Below are positions 17,794 through 26,074 of a DNA stretch of 48,245 nucleotides, piece by piece (position 1 is the stretch's first letter; every line of letters starts with the position of its first letter). The translations under genes and the position numbers were made by a program. Below the pieces are notes generated by a model. It saw only the letters and a list, made by a program, of their open reading frames with translations. It had not been told where the DNA came from and did not search any database. Location: positions 1 to 48,245 of the forward strand of contig NZ_PYMJ01000040.1 in the NCBI RefSeq assembly GCF_003025615.1. The letters are read 5' to 3'. This DNA is from Photobacterium frigidiphilum. Its GTDB lineage: Bacteria > Pseudomonadota > Gammaproteobacteria > Enterobacterales > Vibrionaceae.

Positions 17794-18189
17794 ATGGCTA
17801 AAATAATTCACTCAATGATTCGTGTTATTGATCTTGATAAATCGTTAACTTTTTACAAAGAGGCGTTAGATCTCGATATTGCTAAGCGTTTAGACTTTGA
17901 TGGGTTTAGCTTAGTCTACCTACGCAATGAAGAAAACGACATGGAGATTGAACTAACCTGGAATGCAGATACAGAAGAGGCGTATACGCACGGTACGGGT
18001 TATGGGCATATTGCTGTTGCTGTTGACGATCTTGAACTTGAACATAAAAAACTGACCGATCATGGTTATCAGCCTGCTGAAATTAAAGAATTTATCCGTG
18101 ATGGACAATTACTGGCGAAGTTCTTCTTTGTGCAAGACCCCGACGGTTACAAAATTGAGTTTCTACTCCGTCATGGTCACTATCAATAA
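17794..18189 (+). CDS. Lactoylglutathione lyase (glyoxalase I), VOC family
   Basis: Glyoxalase I isomerises the methylglyoxal-glutathione adduct. The 131-residue protein has two beta-alpha-beta-beta-beta modules. All four metal ligands of GloA can be placed: His6 (KIIHSMIRV), the Glu of IELTWN, the His of YGHIAVAVDD and the Glu of GYKIEFL. The DPDGYKIE signature is intact. It is close in length to E. coli GloA (135) but diverged in sequence, so it could be a second glyoxalase of the organism. A CCGGAG site precedes the ATG, and a terminator follows. Confidence 0.88.
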   Translation: MAKIIHSMIRVIDLDKSLTFYKEALDLDIAKRLDFDGFSLVYLRNEENDMEIELTWNADTEEAYTHGTGYGHIAVAVDDLELEHKKLTDHGYQPAEIKEFIRDGQLLAKFFFVQDPDGYKIEFLLRHGHYQ

Positions 18190-18221
18190 GTATAAGCATA
18201 AGCAGTCAGGCTATATTCGTT

Positions 18222-18246
18222 AAAAGGCGGCTTAATGTCGCCTTTT
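18222..18246. terminator. Terminator after glyoxalase gene
   Basis: AAAAGGCG (18222-18229) pairs with CGCCTTTT (18239-18246) around a 9-base loop. It lies between convergent genes and can work in both directions. Confidence 0.7.
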
Positions 18247-18295
18247 GTATTCGTTCATTACTATTAGTGCTTATAAGTCTCTGTGTTCATGTGAT

Positions 18296-19225
18296 TTAGT
18301 TTGCACGAGGTTGAGTTAATCGCTGCTTGGCCTTTCGTAACATCATGCCTGTTATTATGCCAATCACCATACTGAATATGGTAACAGCACCCGCTGGCGA
18401 GAAAGACGGTAGGGCTATCAACAATTGTGAGTCATTGCCTCCGAGCGCGAGTGACGCGCCTATCCCCATAATCAACCCTGCGATTAAGTGTTTACCGAGT
18501 TGAACGGGGCGTAATTGGAATTCACTCAATGCTAAACGCTTTTTAGCGCCTAATGCCATACCAAGAACTAAGCTCGCAATGATTAAGTAGCGTTGAATGG
18601 AAGGCCATCGGCTAGATTCTCCATGTATTAAAGCGGCTGTTATATCTTTGAGTAATTGGCTAGGCGCCCATTCAGGTATCAACGATGTCAGTAAGCTCGC
18701 TATTATCCCAAATAATACGATTCCCAGTAATATAGGCCGTCTGTTGACTGGAATTTTGAACATGATGAGGGCGATCAGGATAAATAAGATAAACATGACG
18801 GTTACCGATGGGCTTTGTATCGGAGAGAGTTCAGTGTAAGAAAGCGCTACCGATGTTGAAGCTAATAAGCACCAACCTATGATCCAGCCAATAAGGGTTG
18901 CAAACATGTGGAAATGTCCCTTAGCCAGTTTTGATATTGTTGATACCGAGCAACCCTTATTGATCGCAGCCCCCAGCCCAAATAAAAAGCCGCCTAACAC
19001 AAATGGGAGTGTTACTGAGTGTCTTCTCATTGGAGTACTGAACGATATTTCCTCTGCACTAGGGCTAATTAACCAAAACCAAAAACCGCAGCAAATTATC
19101 GTTATTAGAAAACCAGGCCGCTTGGCTAATAATTCCTGTACACCTCTTACCATGCATAGCCCAGTTCTTTGAGCAAGAAAGCCAACAAGAAAAACAAGAA
19201 GGATGGGAAGTATGTAAGAGAGCAT
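18296..19225 (-). CDS. YeeE/YedE-family membrane transporter
   Basis: This is a polytopic inner-membrane protein of the YeeE/YedE (DUF395) family, members of which import thiosulfate or handle sulfur compounds. About nine hydrophobic segments are visible. The family cysteines appear in RTGLCMVRG near the start and in GAAINKGCSVSTI near residue 90. It is a full-length, two-halves protein of about 309 residues. The frame extends four codons upstream to 19237; neither start has a clear ribosome binding site, and the ATG at 19225 begins a standard hydrophobic N-terminus. No TusA-like gene is adjacent. Substrate is inferred only from family knowledge. Confidence 0.82.
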   Translation of the reverse strand: MLSYILPILLVFLVGFLAQRTGLCMVRGVQELLAKRPGFLITIICCGFWFWLISPSAEEISFSTPMRRHSVTLPFVLGGFLFGLGAAINKGCSVSTISKLAKGHFHMFATLIGWIIGWCLLASTSVALSYTELSPIQSPSVTVMFILFILIALIMFKIPVNRRPILLGIVLFGIIASLLTSLIPEWAPSQLLKDITAALIHGESSRWPSIQRYLIIASLVLGMALGAKKRLALSEFQLRPVQLGKHLIAGLIMGIGASLALGGNDSQLLIALPSFSPAGAVTIFSMVIGIITGMMLRKAKQRLTQPRAN

Positions 19226-19526
19226 AAAGCAGCCCATTAATTATGCATGTCTATTAAATATAATCGTTAACACGCAAAGTGTGGGAAATGGTTCTTTGAT
19301 AAGAAATAGGCAAATTGGAATGATTCATGAGTGGAAATAAGAAAGATTGTGTTATATTTGCTGCCTGTCACGTTTTGTATGTCTTGTTGGTCATCTTTTA
19401 ACTAAGAACTGTGATTTTTATCTGCAGCAGTAAATGCCTTCTTCGTTTGTTTATCAACTCTCACTCTTACTGTTACACCAGAACGTGGCTGTATTTTATT
19501 TCCGAAATGGAGAGCATCGATTAATT

Positions 19527-21287
19527 ATGACTAAACACCGTACCGCAAAAATTACTTTTGCACATATCAATGACACTCACTCACATTTCGAGCCTTCATC
19601 AATATCGCTAACGCTTCCAACCAGTGTACTAGATGCTGAAACATCTGTTTATGCGAGTTGTGGTGGTTTCTCTCGTATTTCATCTGCGGTAAAAGAAGCA
19701 AAAAATCATGCGTATTTAAAAGAACGTGAATTTATGTTCTTGCATGCCGGTGATTGTTTTCAAGGCACTTTGTACTTCTCACTGTATAAAGGCCTTGCGA
19801 ATGCTGAATTACTCAATGCGATAGGCGTTGAAGCAATGGCATTGGGCAATCATGAGCTAGACATGGGCAATGGCATTGTTGCCGATTTTCTAGATCGTGT
19901 TGATTTCCCTATGCTGGTGGCTAATTGGGATCTATCACAAGAAGATCAATCGAAGCCTAATACCTTGCGCGATAAACATAACGTATACGCTTATGATGCA
20001 AGTAATGATATAGGTCGTTATCTTGTGAAAGACGTCGATGGTGAACCCGTTGCCATTTTTGGTTTGGCAATTGAAAACATGGCCGGCATTGCCAACCCCG
20101 ATCCAGATACCTCGTTTAAGAACGTTGTAGAACTATCTAACAAAACAATTGATGCCATTCACCACAATGGTATTAATAAGATAGTTATTTTAAGTCACCT
20201 AGGTTACGAGCGTGACTTACTGTTGGCTAAAGAACTTGATGGTGTTGCGGCGATCATTGGCGGGCATACACATACCATGCAAGGTGATTTTACTAATCTT
20301 GGTTACGGCGTAACAGATGAATATGCCAAAGTAATAAATGGTACATGTGTTGTTCAAGCAGGGTGTAACGCACTGGCAATGGGTCAGCTTGAGCTTGATT
20401 TTAATGCTGATGGTACTTTGGCTTCTGCTACAGGTAAGAACCAGCTATTACTCGGCCGGCAGTTTACCGTTGATGCAACGCGTACAGAGCACCTTGATGC
20501 TAATACTCATGATAGAGTAAAACAATTTTTAACAGAGCAATCGAATATTCGATTCTGTGCCAAAGACCCTATCATTGAAAATATTTTGAACATGAAATAC
20601 CGCCCAGCGGTACGTAAGTTACAGACTCAGCATATTGCAGAAATAACAGAGCCACTTCGACACGTGCGTATTCCCGATCATAAAGGAGCAAGTCAAATTG
20701 CACCGCTGGTGGTCAGCGGCTTTGTATGGAAAGCCCGAGAGTTAGGTTTCAACGTTGATTTCGGCATTCATAATGCTGGTGGCGTTCGTGCATCCTTAAA
20801 TCCTGGGCCAATAACTTGTGCTGATATATCAGGTAAATTACTGCCGTTTGCGATAGGGTTAATGGTTTACCAAGTAAAAGGTAAACGTGTACGACAGGCT
20901 CTTGAAGGTGCAATAAATAACGCGATTGATAATGGTGTTGAAGGTACAGGCACAGGTAGTTTCCCTTATGTTGCCGATCTTAAATATACGTACCGTTGTT
21001 GTTCTGAAGAAGGTGCTCGCATAGAAAGCTTGCAGGTAAAAAAGCAAGGACAATGGGTAGACCTTGATGATAATACAGTTTATTCATCTGTTTCATCCGG
21101 TTATACCGCAACAGGCAAAGAAGGGTACAGTGCGCTATTAGATTATGTTGTAGAACCTCAAGCTGTTAACGTAACGATGGCAGAAGCCTTTGAAGACTAT
21201 GCCCGCGACATGAGGCAATTATCAGCACCAACAGAAAAGCTTATTTCTTACATTCCTTGTGAATGTGCTCAAGTTGCTGCAAGCTAA
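19527..21287 (+). CDS. UshA-type bifunctional metallophosphatase / 5'-nucleotidase
   Basis: The protein has an N-terminal calcineurin-like phosphoesterase domain and a C-terminal nucleotidase domain. Metal-site motifs are HINDTHSHFE, GDCFQGT, GNHELD, LSHLGYERD and GGHTH. Substrate-binding HNAGGVRASLN is in the second domain. The frame runs upstream to 19434, but those 31 residues do not look like a usual signal peptide; the ATG at 19527 starts MTKHRTAKITFAH with no export signal at all. UshA itself is periplasmic, so either the upstream start provides an unusual leader or this paralogue is cytoplasmic. It likely releases phosphate from nucleotides or cyclic nucleotides. Confidence 0.88.
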   Translation: MTKHRTAKITFAHINDTHSHFEPSSISLTLPTSVLDAETSVYASCGGFSRISSAVKEAKNHAYLKEREFMFLHAGDCFQGTLYFSLYKGLANAELLNAIGVEAMALGNHELDMGNGIVADFLDRVDFPMLVANWDLSQEDQSKPNTLRDKHNVYAYDASNDIGRYLVKDVDGEPVAIFGLAIENMAGIANPDPDTSFKNVVELSNKTIDAIHHNGINKIVILSHLGYERDLLLAKELDGVAAIIGGHTHTMQGDFTNLGYGVTDEYAKVINGTCVVQAGCNALAMGQLELDFNADGTLASATGKNQLLLGRQFTVDATRTEHLDANTHDRVKQFLTEQSNIRFCAKDPIIENILNMKYRPAVRKLQTQHIAEITEPLRHVRIPDHKGASQIAPLVVSGFVWKARELGFNVDFGIHNAGGVRASLNPGPITCADISGKLLPFAIGLMVYQVKGKRVRQALEGAINNAIDNGVEGTGTGSFPYVADLKYTYRCCSEEGARIESLQVKKQGQWVDLDDNTVYSSVSSGYTATGKEGYSALLDYVVEPQAVNVTMAEAFEDYARDMRQLSAPTEKLISYIPCECAQVAAS

Positions 21288-21367
21288 TTTAACAACAAAA
21301 TAGAGTGTGTAATGCATATTAGTAAACAATACATGCCTTTATTGAACCAGCCTCGTATCAATAAAGT

Positions 21368-21399
21368 GGCGACATTTTTCTGAACGTAAAATTGTCGCC
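21368..21399 (+). other. Stem-loop after the nucleotidase gene
   Basis: GGCGACA (21368-21374) pairs with TGTCGCC (21393-21399), and the inner T- and A-rich stretches extend the stem. There is no T-run on either side, so it is a weak candidate terminator or RNA-stability element. Confidence 0.45.
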
Positions 21400-21510
21400 A
21401 TTGCCGTTACTCCTGATTCATTAAACTGAGTTACAGGAGCAGAACGTTCGGTGGTAAATACTCAATATAAATGCAACTAGTACGCTAGTTGATATTGGAT
21501 AAACCATATT

Positions 21511-22173
21511 ATGAATACGAATAGGCTCGAAAATAAAAAGCATTGGACAAAAACACAGCCTCTTAGTGACGTTGTCACAAATAAGAATATTATCGTTAAA
21601 GGTAAGCACAGCTATTATAGTGACTGCTGGGATGATGGCTTTGAACAATCGGTAGTTCGTTATCTTTTAGGTGATGAGCTAACGCGTAATAGCACGCCTC
21701 GTTGGAAGGTTGATAAGCTTTATATCGGTAACTATGTGTGTATTGCTGCCGAAGTTGTTATCTTGATGGGGGGAAATCATAATCACCGGACTGATTGGTT
21801 TTCACTGTACCCATTTATGGACAATATCGAAGAAGCATACATAGGTAAAGGCGATACCCACGTAGGTGATGGTTGCTGGCTTGGTATGCGTTCTATGATT
21901 ATGCCTGGTATCACTATTGGTGAAGGTGCGGTTATTGCTGCAAACAGCGTAGTAACTAAAGATGTTGAGCCTTACAGCGTAGTCGGGGGCAACCCTGCGA
22001 AGCATATTAAGTACCGCTTCCTTGAAGAAACGAGAAGTAAGTTACTTTCGTTTGATATGTATAATTGGTCTGAAGCGAAATTTGAATCGTTGAGGCCAAT
22101 AATATGCAGCTCTGATTTGTCTCAATTAGAAATAGCGATACAGCAGTATGATATAGCTTGTACGACAGATTAA
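21511..22173 (+). CDS. CatB-like (xenobiotic) O-acetyltransferase
   Basis: This is a hexapeptide-repeat acetyltransferase of the CatB/Vat group, which transfer acetyl from acetyl-CoA to hydroxyls such as those of chloramphenicol or streptogramins. The left-handed beta-helix repeats include IGNYVCIAAEVVIL, VGDGCWLGMRSMIM and IGEGAVIAANSVV. The loop GGNHNHRTDW carries the candidate catalytic His90. VVGGNPAKHIKYRF ends the domain. At 220 residues it is typical in size. It is a chromosomal gene with its own terminator and no mobile-element context. Actual antibiotic activity is unknown; many such proteins have other acceptors. Confidence 0.85.
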   Translation: MNTNRLENKKHWTKTQPLSDVVTNKNIIVKGKHSYYSDCWDDGFEQSVVRYLLGDELTRNSTPRWKVDKLYIGNYVCIAAEVVILMGGNHNHRTDWFSLYPFMDNIEEAYIGKGDTHVGDGCWLGMRSMIMPGITIGEGAVIAANSVVTKDVEPYSVVGGNPAKHIKYRFLEETRSKLLSFDMYNWSEAKFESLRPIICSSDLSQLEIAIQQYDIACTTD

Positions 22174-22195
22174 TGCTGTTTTTGTATTAAACGTT

Positions 22196-22224
22196 AAAAG
22201 CGCCGATAAGTTGGCGCTTTTTTT
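22196..22224 (+). terminator. Terminator after acetyltransferase gene
   Basis: AAAAGCGCC (22196-22204) pairs with GGCGCTTTT (22213-22221) and is followed by further T's. Confidence 0.85.
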
Positions 22225-22367
22225 GATTTTGTAGCGTGTAAATTTGACATATTTTTATTCAGTTCACAATTTGATCTTTTTTTCAAAAAAATGCATTAAA
22301 TACCTAAAGAATAAACGAATAATGTCGTTAATAATTCTTGTAGAGTATGAATTTTTTAGGAGGAAAG

Positions 22368-22460
22368 ATGAACAGTGATTGGGTCGATGTTGCAATGGTG
22401 ACGGGATGGGTTTCAGCTTGGTCTGCTCTTATTTATTTGATTCCTGCAGCAGGATTTTAA
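22368..22460 (+). CDS. Small 30-residue predicted membrane peptide
   Basis: An ATG at 22368 lies five bases after a perfect AGGAGG (22358-22363) and opens a 30-codon frame ending TAA at 22460. The product is MNSDWVDVAMVTG followed by a hydrophobic segment WVSAWSALIYLIPAAGF, enough for one membrane helix. A terminator follows 48 bases later, so it would be its own short transcript. I do not recognise it. The strong ribosome binding site, the matching terminator and the single-helix pattern favour a real small protein. Confidence 0.6.
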   Translation: MNSDWVDVAMVTGWVSAWSALIYLIPAAGF

Positions 22461-22508
22461 TGAGAGATTGGAAAAGAAACCTCAGATTAACATCATTAGC
22501 GTCAGACT

Positions 22509-22540
22509 AAAAAAGCCGAGTAATGATCACTCGGCTTTTT
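22509..22540. terminator. Bidirectional terminator between small peptide gene and ribB
   Basis: GCCGAGT (22515-22521) pairs with ACTCGGC (22529-22535), flanked by an A-run and a T-run that serve both convergent genes. Confidence 0.88.
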
Positions 22541-22567
22541 AATACGCACTGATTAGGGGAAATGCAA

Positions 22568-23251
22568 TTAAGCGACTGCCACGTCTTCTTTAGCGTTCAT
22601 TGCTGTATTACTTTCTTTTGCTAATCGGTATGCAGCAAGATCTTCAATGGTTAATACTGGCATATTAAACTTCTTACCAAACACGATAACTTCAGGCAAA
22701 CGCGCCATAGTACCGTCGATATTCGTTAATTCACAAAGCACGCCGTATGGCTTTAGACCAGATAAACGCATTAGATCGATAGTTGCTTCAGTATGCCCAC
22801 GACGACCAAGTACACCATCAGCGTTAGCTTTAAGAGGGAATACATGACCAGGGTGATTAAGATCTGCTGGTACTGCACCGTCGGCAATCGCTGTTTTGAT
22901 CGTAGTCACACGGTCAGCAGCAGAAACGCCAGTTGTTACGCCTTTTGCCGCTTCAATCGTAACAGTAAAGCCTGTTTCATTTGCGCTAGTATTGTTTTCT
23001 ACCATCATAGGTAGTTCCAATTGCTTAACACGTTCGTCAGTTAAACAAAGGCAAACAATACCTGAACATTCACGAATCATAAGCGCCATTTGTTCTGACG
23101 TTAATGTTTCTGCAGCAAAAATGATATCGCCTTCGTTTTCACGATCTTCATCGTCAACAACAAGCACACCACGACCTTCACGAATAGCTGTAAGACCAGC
23201 TTCAACGCGTTCAAAAGCCGTACCGTAAGGGGTAAGTAGAGACTGATTCAT
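22568..23251 (-). CDS. ribB: 3,4-dihydroxy-2-butanone 4-phosphate synthase
   Basis: RibB converts ribulose 5-phosphate to the four-carbon precursor of riboflavin. Family motifs are VVDDEDRENEGDIIFAAE with the acidic metal and substrate residues, ECSGIVC, TGVSAADRVTTI, HPGHVFPLKA and the catalytic-loop RRGHTEATIDL. At 227 residues it is the single-domain form, without a GTP cyclohydrolase II fusion. TTGGAGT precedes the ATG. An FMN riboswitch lies in the leader, so the gene is expected to be shut down when flavin is plentiful. Confidence 0.96.
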   Translation of the reverse strand: MNQSLLTPYGTAFERVEAGLTAIREGRGVLVVDDEDRENEGDIIFAAETLTSEQMALMIRECSGIVCLCLTDERVKQLELPMMVENNTSANETGFTVTIEAAKGVTTGVSAADRVTTIKTAIADGAVPADLNHPGHVFPLKANADGVLGRRGHTEATIDLMRLSGLKPYGVLCELTNIDGTMARLPEVIVFGKKFNMPVLTIEDLAAYRLAKESNTAMNAKEDVAVA

Positions 23252-23395
23252 GGTAATAACTCCAAATTAAAAAAAATTTACCAGAATCAGGGCATAGAAA
23301 GGCAGCATTCCGATAAGATCGGAAGAACGACAATAACTATAGACCTAATTTAAGCCTATAGATACAAATTTGCTCGAGGTAACGTATTACCTCCA

Positions 23396-23580
23396 CTGAT
23401 CCTCTTTCATCCGGACTATAACCGTCGGCTCTGGACTCATACTTACAGGAAGTATTACACCAGATCTGCTGACCTTATCATTATAAAAAAGATAAGCGCT
23501 CGCGGGCTTTTCAGTTAACTCACTATTGAGTGCTCTGAATTACCGCCGGTGGGGAATTGCGCCCCGCCCTGAGAATTCAG
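23396..23580 (-). promoter_or_regulatory. FMN riboswitch (RFN element) of ribB
   Basis: Read on the minus strand, this leader contains the conserved RFN blocks in order: AGGGCGGGGCGCAATTCCCC, ACCGGCGGTA, AGCCCGCGAGC, GAGCCGACGGTT, AGTCCGGATGAAAGAGGATC. The outer P1 stem pairs CTGATCCTC (23396-23404 as written on plus) with 23571-23580. About 145 bases of expression platform separate it from ribB. That platform includes the hairpin GAGGTAA/TTACCTC just after the aptamer, and a GGTAA/TTACC pair that could enclose the ribB ribosome binding site. Confidence 0.95.
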
Positions 23581-23678
23581 ACACATATTAGGAAAAACAT
23601 ACTAGAGAGGCAAGTAAAAGCCTCTCGTAAGAGGCATAAGTTTGAACTAAAAGGCTTCTTGATGATTTTATAAGCTAT

Positions 23679-24620
23679 TTATTTCGGTGTTTTAACGCTT
23701 TGCGTTAATGGTGTTGAAAGGTGTTTAGAGATGGCTCTGACTAATAAAGGCAATGTATAAGTGGGTAACTGGATAGCACCCATTAATACGACATATTCAG
23801 GACCTAAATATGCGCCCGCAACAGTATAAGTGAGAAGAACGTTTCGATTAGCTGCAGTAATGGCTGAAAGCAATGAATCGTCTAATCCTTTGTGGCGATA
23901 GCACAGAAAGCTAATAAGGAAAAAGAGGGTACATAGTGCAATACCAATTAGCAGGTAGGTTAAACCCAACATAATGGACTGATCAAAAATCGATCTAAAC
24001 TCACCCACTAAGCCAAATGGAAAGGTGAAAACTAAAATAATGGTTACTTGAGAGAGCTTAGCGTGCGTTCTATGTAGAAGGTCTTTAGGAATAAATCGAT
24101 AGCACATAGCCGAAATCAGCATAGGGCCTGCAATGAAAATAATAAGACGTTGTATATAACTTTGCATATCGAGTGAGACGTTATTATCTTGAAATAGTAA
24201 TAGATTTACATATAACACCGCAGGCATAAGTAAGGTTGAAGCGATAGTCATAGCCATTGCTTTTAACGCATCAAGCCCCACCGATCGTACAATAGCAGGC
24301 GTTGCAAATAAGGAGCCTGTAGCGGTCACTGCTGAAATGGCAAGTAACAATGATGACGATGCGCCAAATAACCCTGCGAGTGAGCAGGCTAATACTGAAA
24401 GCCCAACAGCATGAAAACTAGCGTAAAGCCATATGTCGAACTGACCGAGCATTTTGATCAGTTCGTTTTGTTTCATGCCTATCAATGTAAAAAGCATAAG
24501 AAAGAAAAGGATGTAGGGTAAAAAAGGGAAAATCACAGCAGAAGCAGACGGTATAACAAAGCCTAAAATAGCAGCCAGCATTAAAAAGATAGGAGAATGT
24601 TTGGATATAAAATTGAGCAT
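23679..24620 (-). CDS. BASS-type (bile acid:sodium symporter-like) membrane transporter
   Basis: This polytopic inner-membrane protein of 313 residues has about nine or ten hydrophobic helices and short loops. The ILFFLMLFTLIGMKQNEL opening, the central SAVTATGSLFATPAIV and the late ITAANRNVLLTYTV resemble the crossover helices of bile acid:sodium symporter-fold carriers. I cannot name a substrate. It is transcribed alone, upstream of the ribB leader on the same strand. A permease of related fold (arsenite or auxin-carrier type) is the main alternative. Confidence 0.65.
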   Translation of the reverse strand: MLNFISKHSPIFLMLAAILGFVIPSASAVIFPFLPYILFFLMLFTLIGMKQNELIKMLGQFDIWLYASFHAVGLSVLACSLAGLFGASSSLLLAISAVTATGSLFATPAIVRSVGLDALKAMAMTIASTLLMPAVLYVNLLLFQDNNVSLDMQSYIQRLIIFIAGPMLISAMCYRFIPKDLLHRTHAKLSQVTIILVFTFPFGLVGEFRSIFDQSIMLGLTYLLIGIALCTLFFLISFLCYRHKGLDDSLLSAITAANRNVLLTYTVAGAYLGPEYVVLMGAIQLPTYTLPLLVRAISKHLSTPLTQSVKTPK

Positions 24621-24906
24621 AAAAAAATCTTTATATTTTAATTGTTACCCCATTGTTACTACAAATGTATGCCAAACACAAATTTATGCCATTTAAGCTA
24701 ATTTAACCTTTAAAAGTGGGTAGTTAAGCATTGTGGCTGCAAAAATATTTTCGATTATTGCTGTGAATTTAAAAAGCTGTTAACACATTAGGAAATCTAA
24801 TCTTGCAATGGAGATATTGTCATTATTAGAGTGAAAAATAAGCGGTTATTATGAGCTCAGTTAAGCAACAAACAATAAACAACAAACTAAAAATAAAGAG
24901 GCAATC

Positions 24907-25098
24907 ATGGCACAGGCTATTAATTTCGACACCATTGCAACACCTAGCGCTTTGGATAAGAAAGCCTATGCGGTTAATATCAAAGGATTGATTGCACACG
25001 CAGTAGACATCTTATTCGGTGGTTCAGAAGCACCAAAGCAATACAATGTATCTGATTTACCTGTACACCTTCAAAAAGATATCGGTATGTACCGTTAA
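24907..25098 (+). CDS. Small 63-residue protein with DUF1127-like C-terminus
   Basis: This is a short protein whose last 15 residues, VSDLPVHLQKDIGMYR, resemble the LSDHELRDIGL tail of DUF1127 (YjiS-like) proteins, some of which bind RNA or affect phosphate and small-RNA turnover. The rest (MAQAINFDTIATPSALDKKAYA...) is not typical. AAGAGG precedes the ATG at good spacing, and a perfect terminator follows the stop. It appears to be a monocistronic, probably highly expressed gene. Function is unknown. Confidence 0.75.
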   Translation: MAQAINFDTIATPSALDKKAYAVNIKGLIAHAVDILFGGSEAPKQYNVSDLPVHLQKDIGMYR

Positions 25099-25125
25099 TC
25101 GATACGAAAAATAAAGAATTCTTTT

Positions 25126-25150
25126 AAACACCAGCATTTGCTGGTGTTTT
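25126..25150 (+). terminator. Terminator after DUF1127-like gene
   Basis: AAACACCAGCA (25126-25136) pairs with TGCTGGTGTTT (25139-25149), followed by T's. Confidence 0.88.
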
Positions 25151-25375
25151 TGTATGCGTGTTAAATGTTCCCGCCTTAATTGTTAAGTTTACGTTTACTT
25201 TTCTATTAGCAACATATTCATACTATTTTTTTTCATATATCTAATATAGCTTTAATTATTTGTTGCAAGAATATGGCATGATAACTTTAACGTGTTAGCA
25301 AAGTTTAGCTGACGTATCAACTTGCTATATATTGTAAAGAGATTATCAAATTAGGTATGAATGGAGATGTATTAA

Positions 25376-25657
25376 GTGGGCTTTTTTTCAAAACTATTTG
25401 GTCTTGATAAAGAACAGAAAACAATTGAAGTGGAACCTGTCGAATATGAAGGTTATTTGATTTACCCAGAACCTATTTCTGAAGGTGGTCAATTTCGTAT
25501 AGCGGGCAGAATTTGTAAAGAGATCGATGGTGAAGTGAAAACACATACCTTTATTCGTTCTGATTTACTGGGTTCACGTCAAGATGCTGAAACATTTATG
25601 CTCAATAAAGCGAAAATGTTCATAAAGCAAAATGGTGAAGGAATGTTTGGTCATTAA
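25376..25657 (+). CDS. HlyU-family (PF10115-type) small protein
   Basis: This 93-residue protein matches the HlyU-like family as I remember it: MGFFSKLFGL, then VEPVEYEGYLIYPEPISEGG, QFRIAGRICKE, HTFIRSDLLGSRQDAE and NKAKMFIKQNGEGMF. The family is annotated as transcriptional activator HlyU, but it is unrelated to the ArsR-type HlyU of V. cholerae, and a regulatory role is unproven. It starts with GTG at 25376, supported by GGAGAT seven bases upstream. It stands alone. Confidence 0.8.
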   Translation: MGFFSKLFGLDKEQKTIEVEPVEYEGYLIYPEPISEGGQFRIAGRICKEIDGEVKTHTFIRSDLLGSRQDAETFMLNKAKMFIKQNGEGMFGH

Positions 25658-26074
25658 AACCATGCATTCTGTATCTATCATAAAAATAAAATTTAAACAT
25701 TCGTTTGAATGATTACTCTAAAAAAAATTGTTAGGTTAAGTCATCCTTATTTTTATGTACTTAGCCTTATTATATAATTTGTTTTAAACAAATAGATCGA
25801 TTGCTACAAGTGTAAATTTTGGGCTAAAAGGAGGCTTATAGCGTTATTAATGGACATTTGTGTGGTTTCATTGCATAAATTGTTGATTGGTAATGTGGTT
25901 TGACCTCTGTCCAGATGTTAAAAACGTTCTTTTCTTTCCGTTAGAAGGTAACATTCGTTGTTAATTACGACGTTTTTGTTGGGTTTTTTTGTATTTTTCT
26001 TACAAAGTGCTTGAAATCACTTTGCGGGTTGGATACAAAATCATTACTTCTATGCCAATGTTCAGGGAATAATA
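25658..26074 (+). promoter_or_regulatory. 417-base leader of pntAB with a candidate promoter and inverted repeat
   Basis: No gene was found here. A promoter TTGAAA (26011-26016), 17 bases, TACAAA (26034-26039) lies 36 bases before pntA. The inverted repeat CAAAGTG (26003-26009) / CACTTTG (26018-26024) brackets the -35 element and could be an operator. The remainder is AT-rich and unremarkable. Confidence 0.45.

Noticed and set aside
24851..24990. A 46-codon frame starting at ATG 24851 and overlapping the DUF1127-like gene
   Set aside because: It has no ribosome binding site and overlaps a well-supported gene in another frame.
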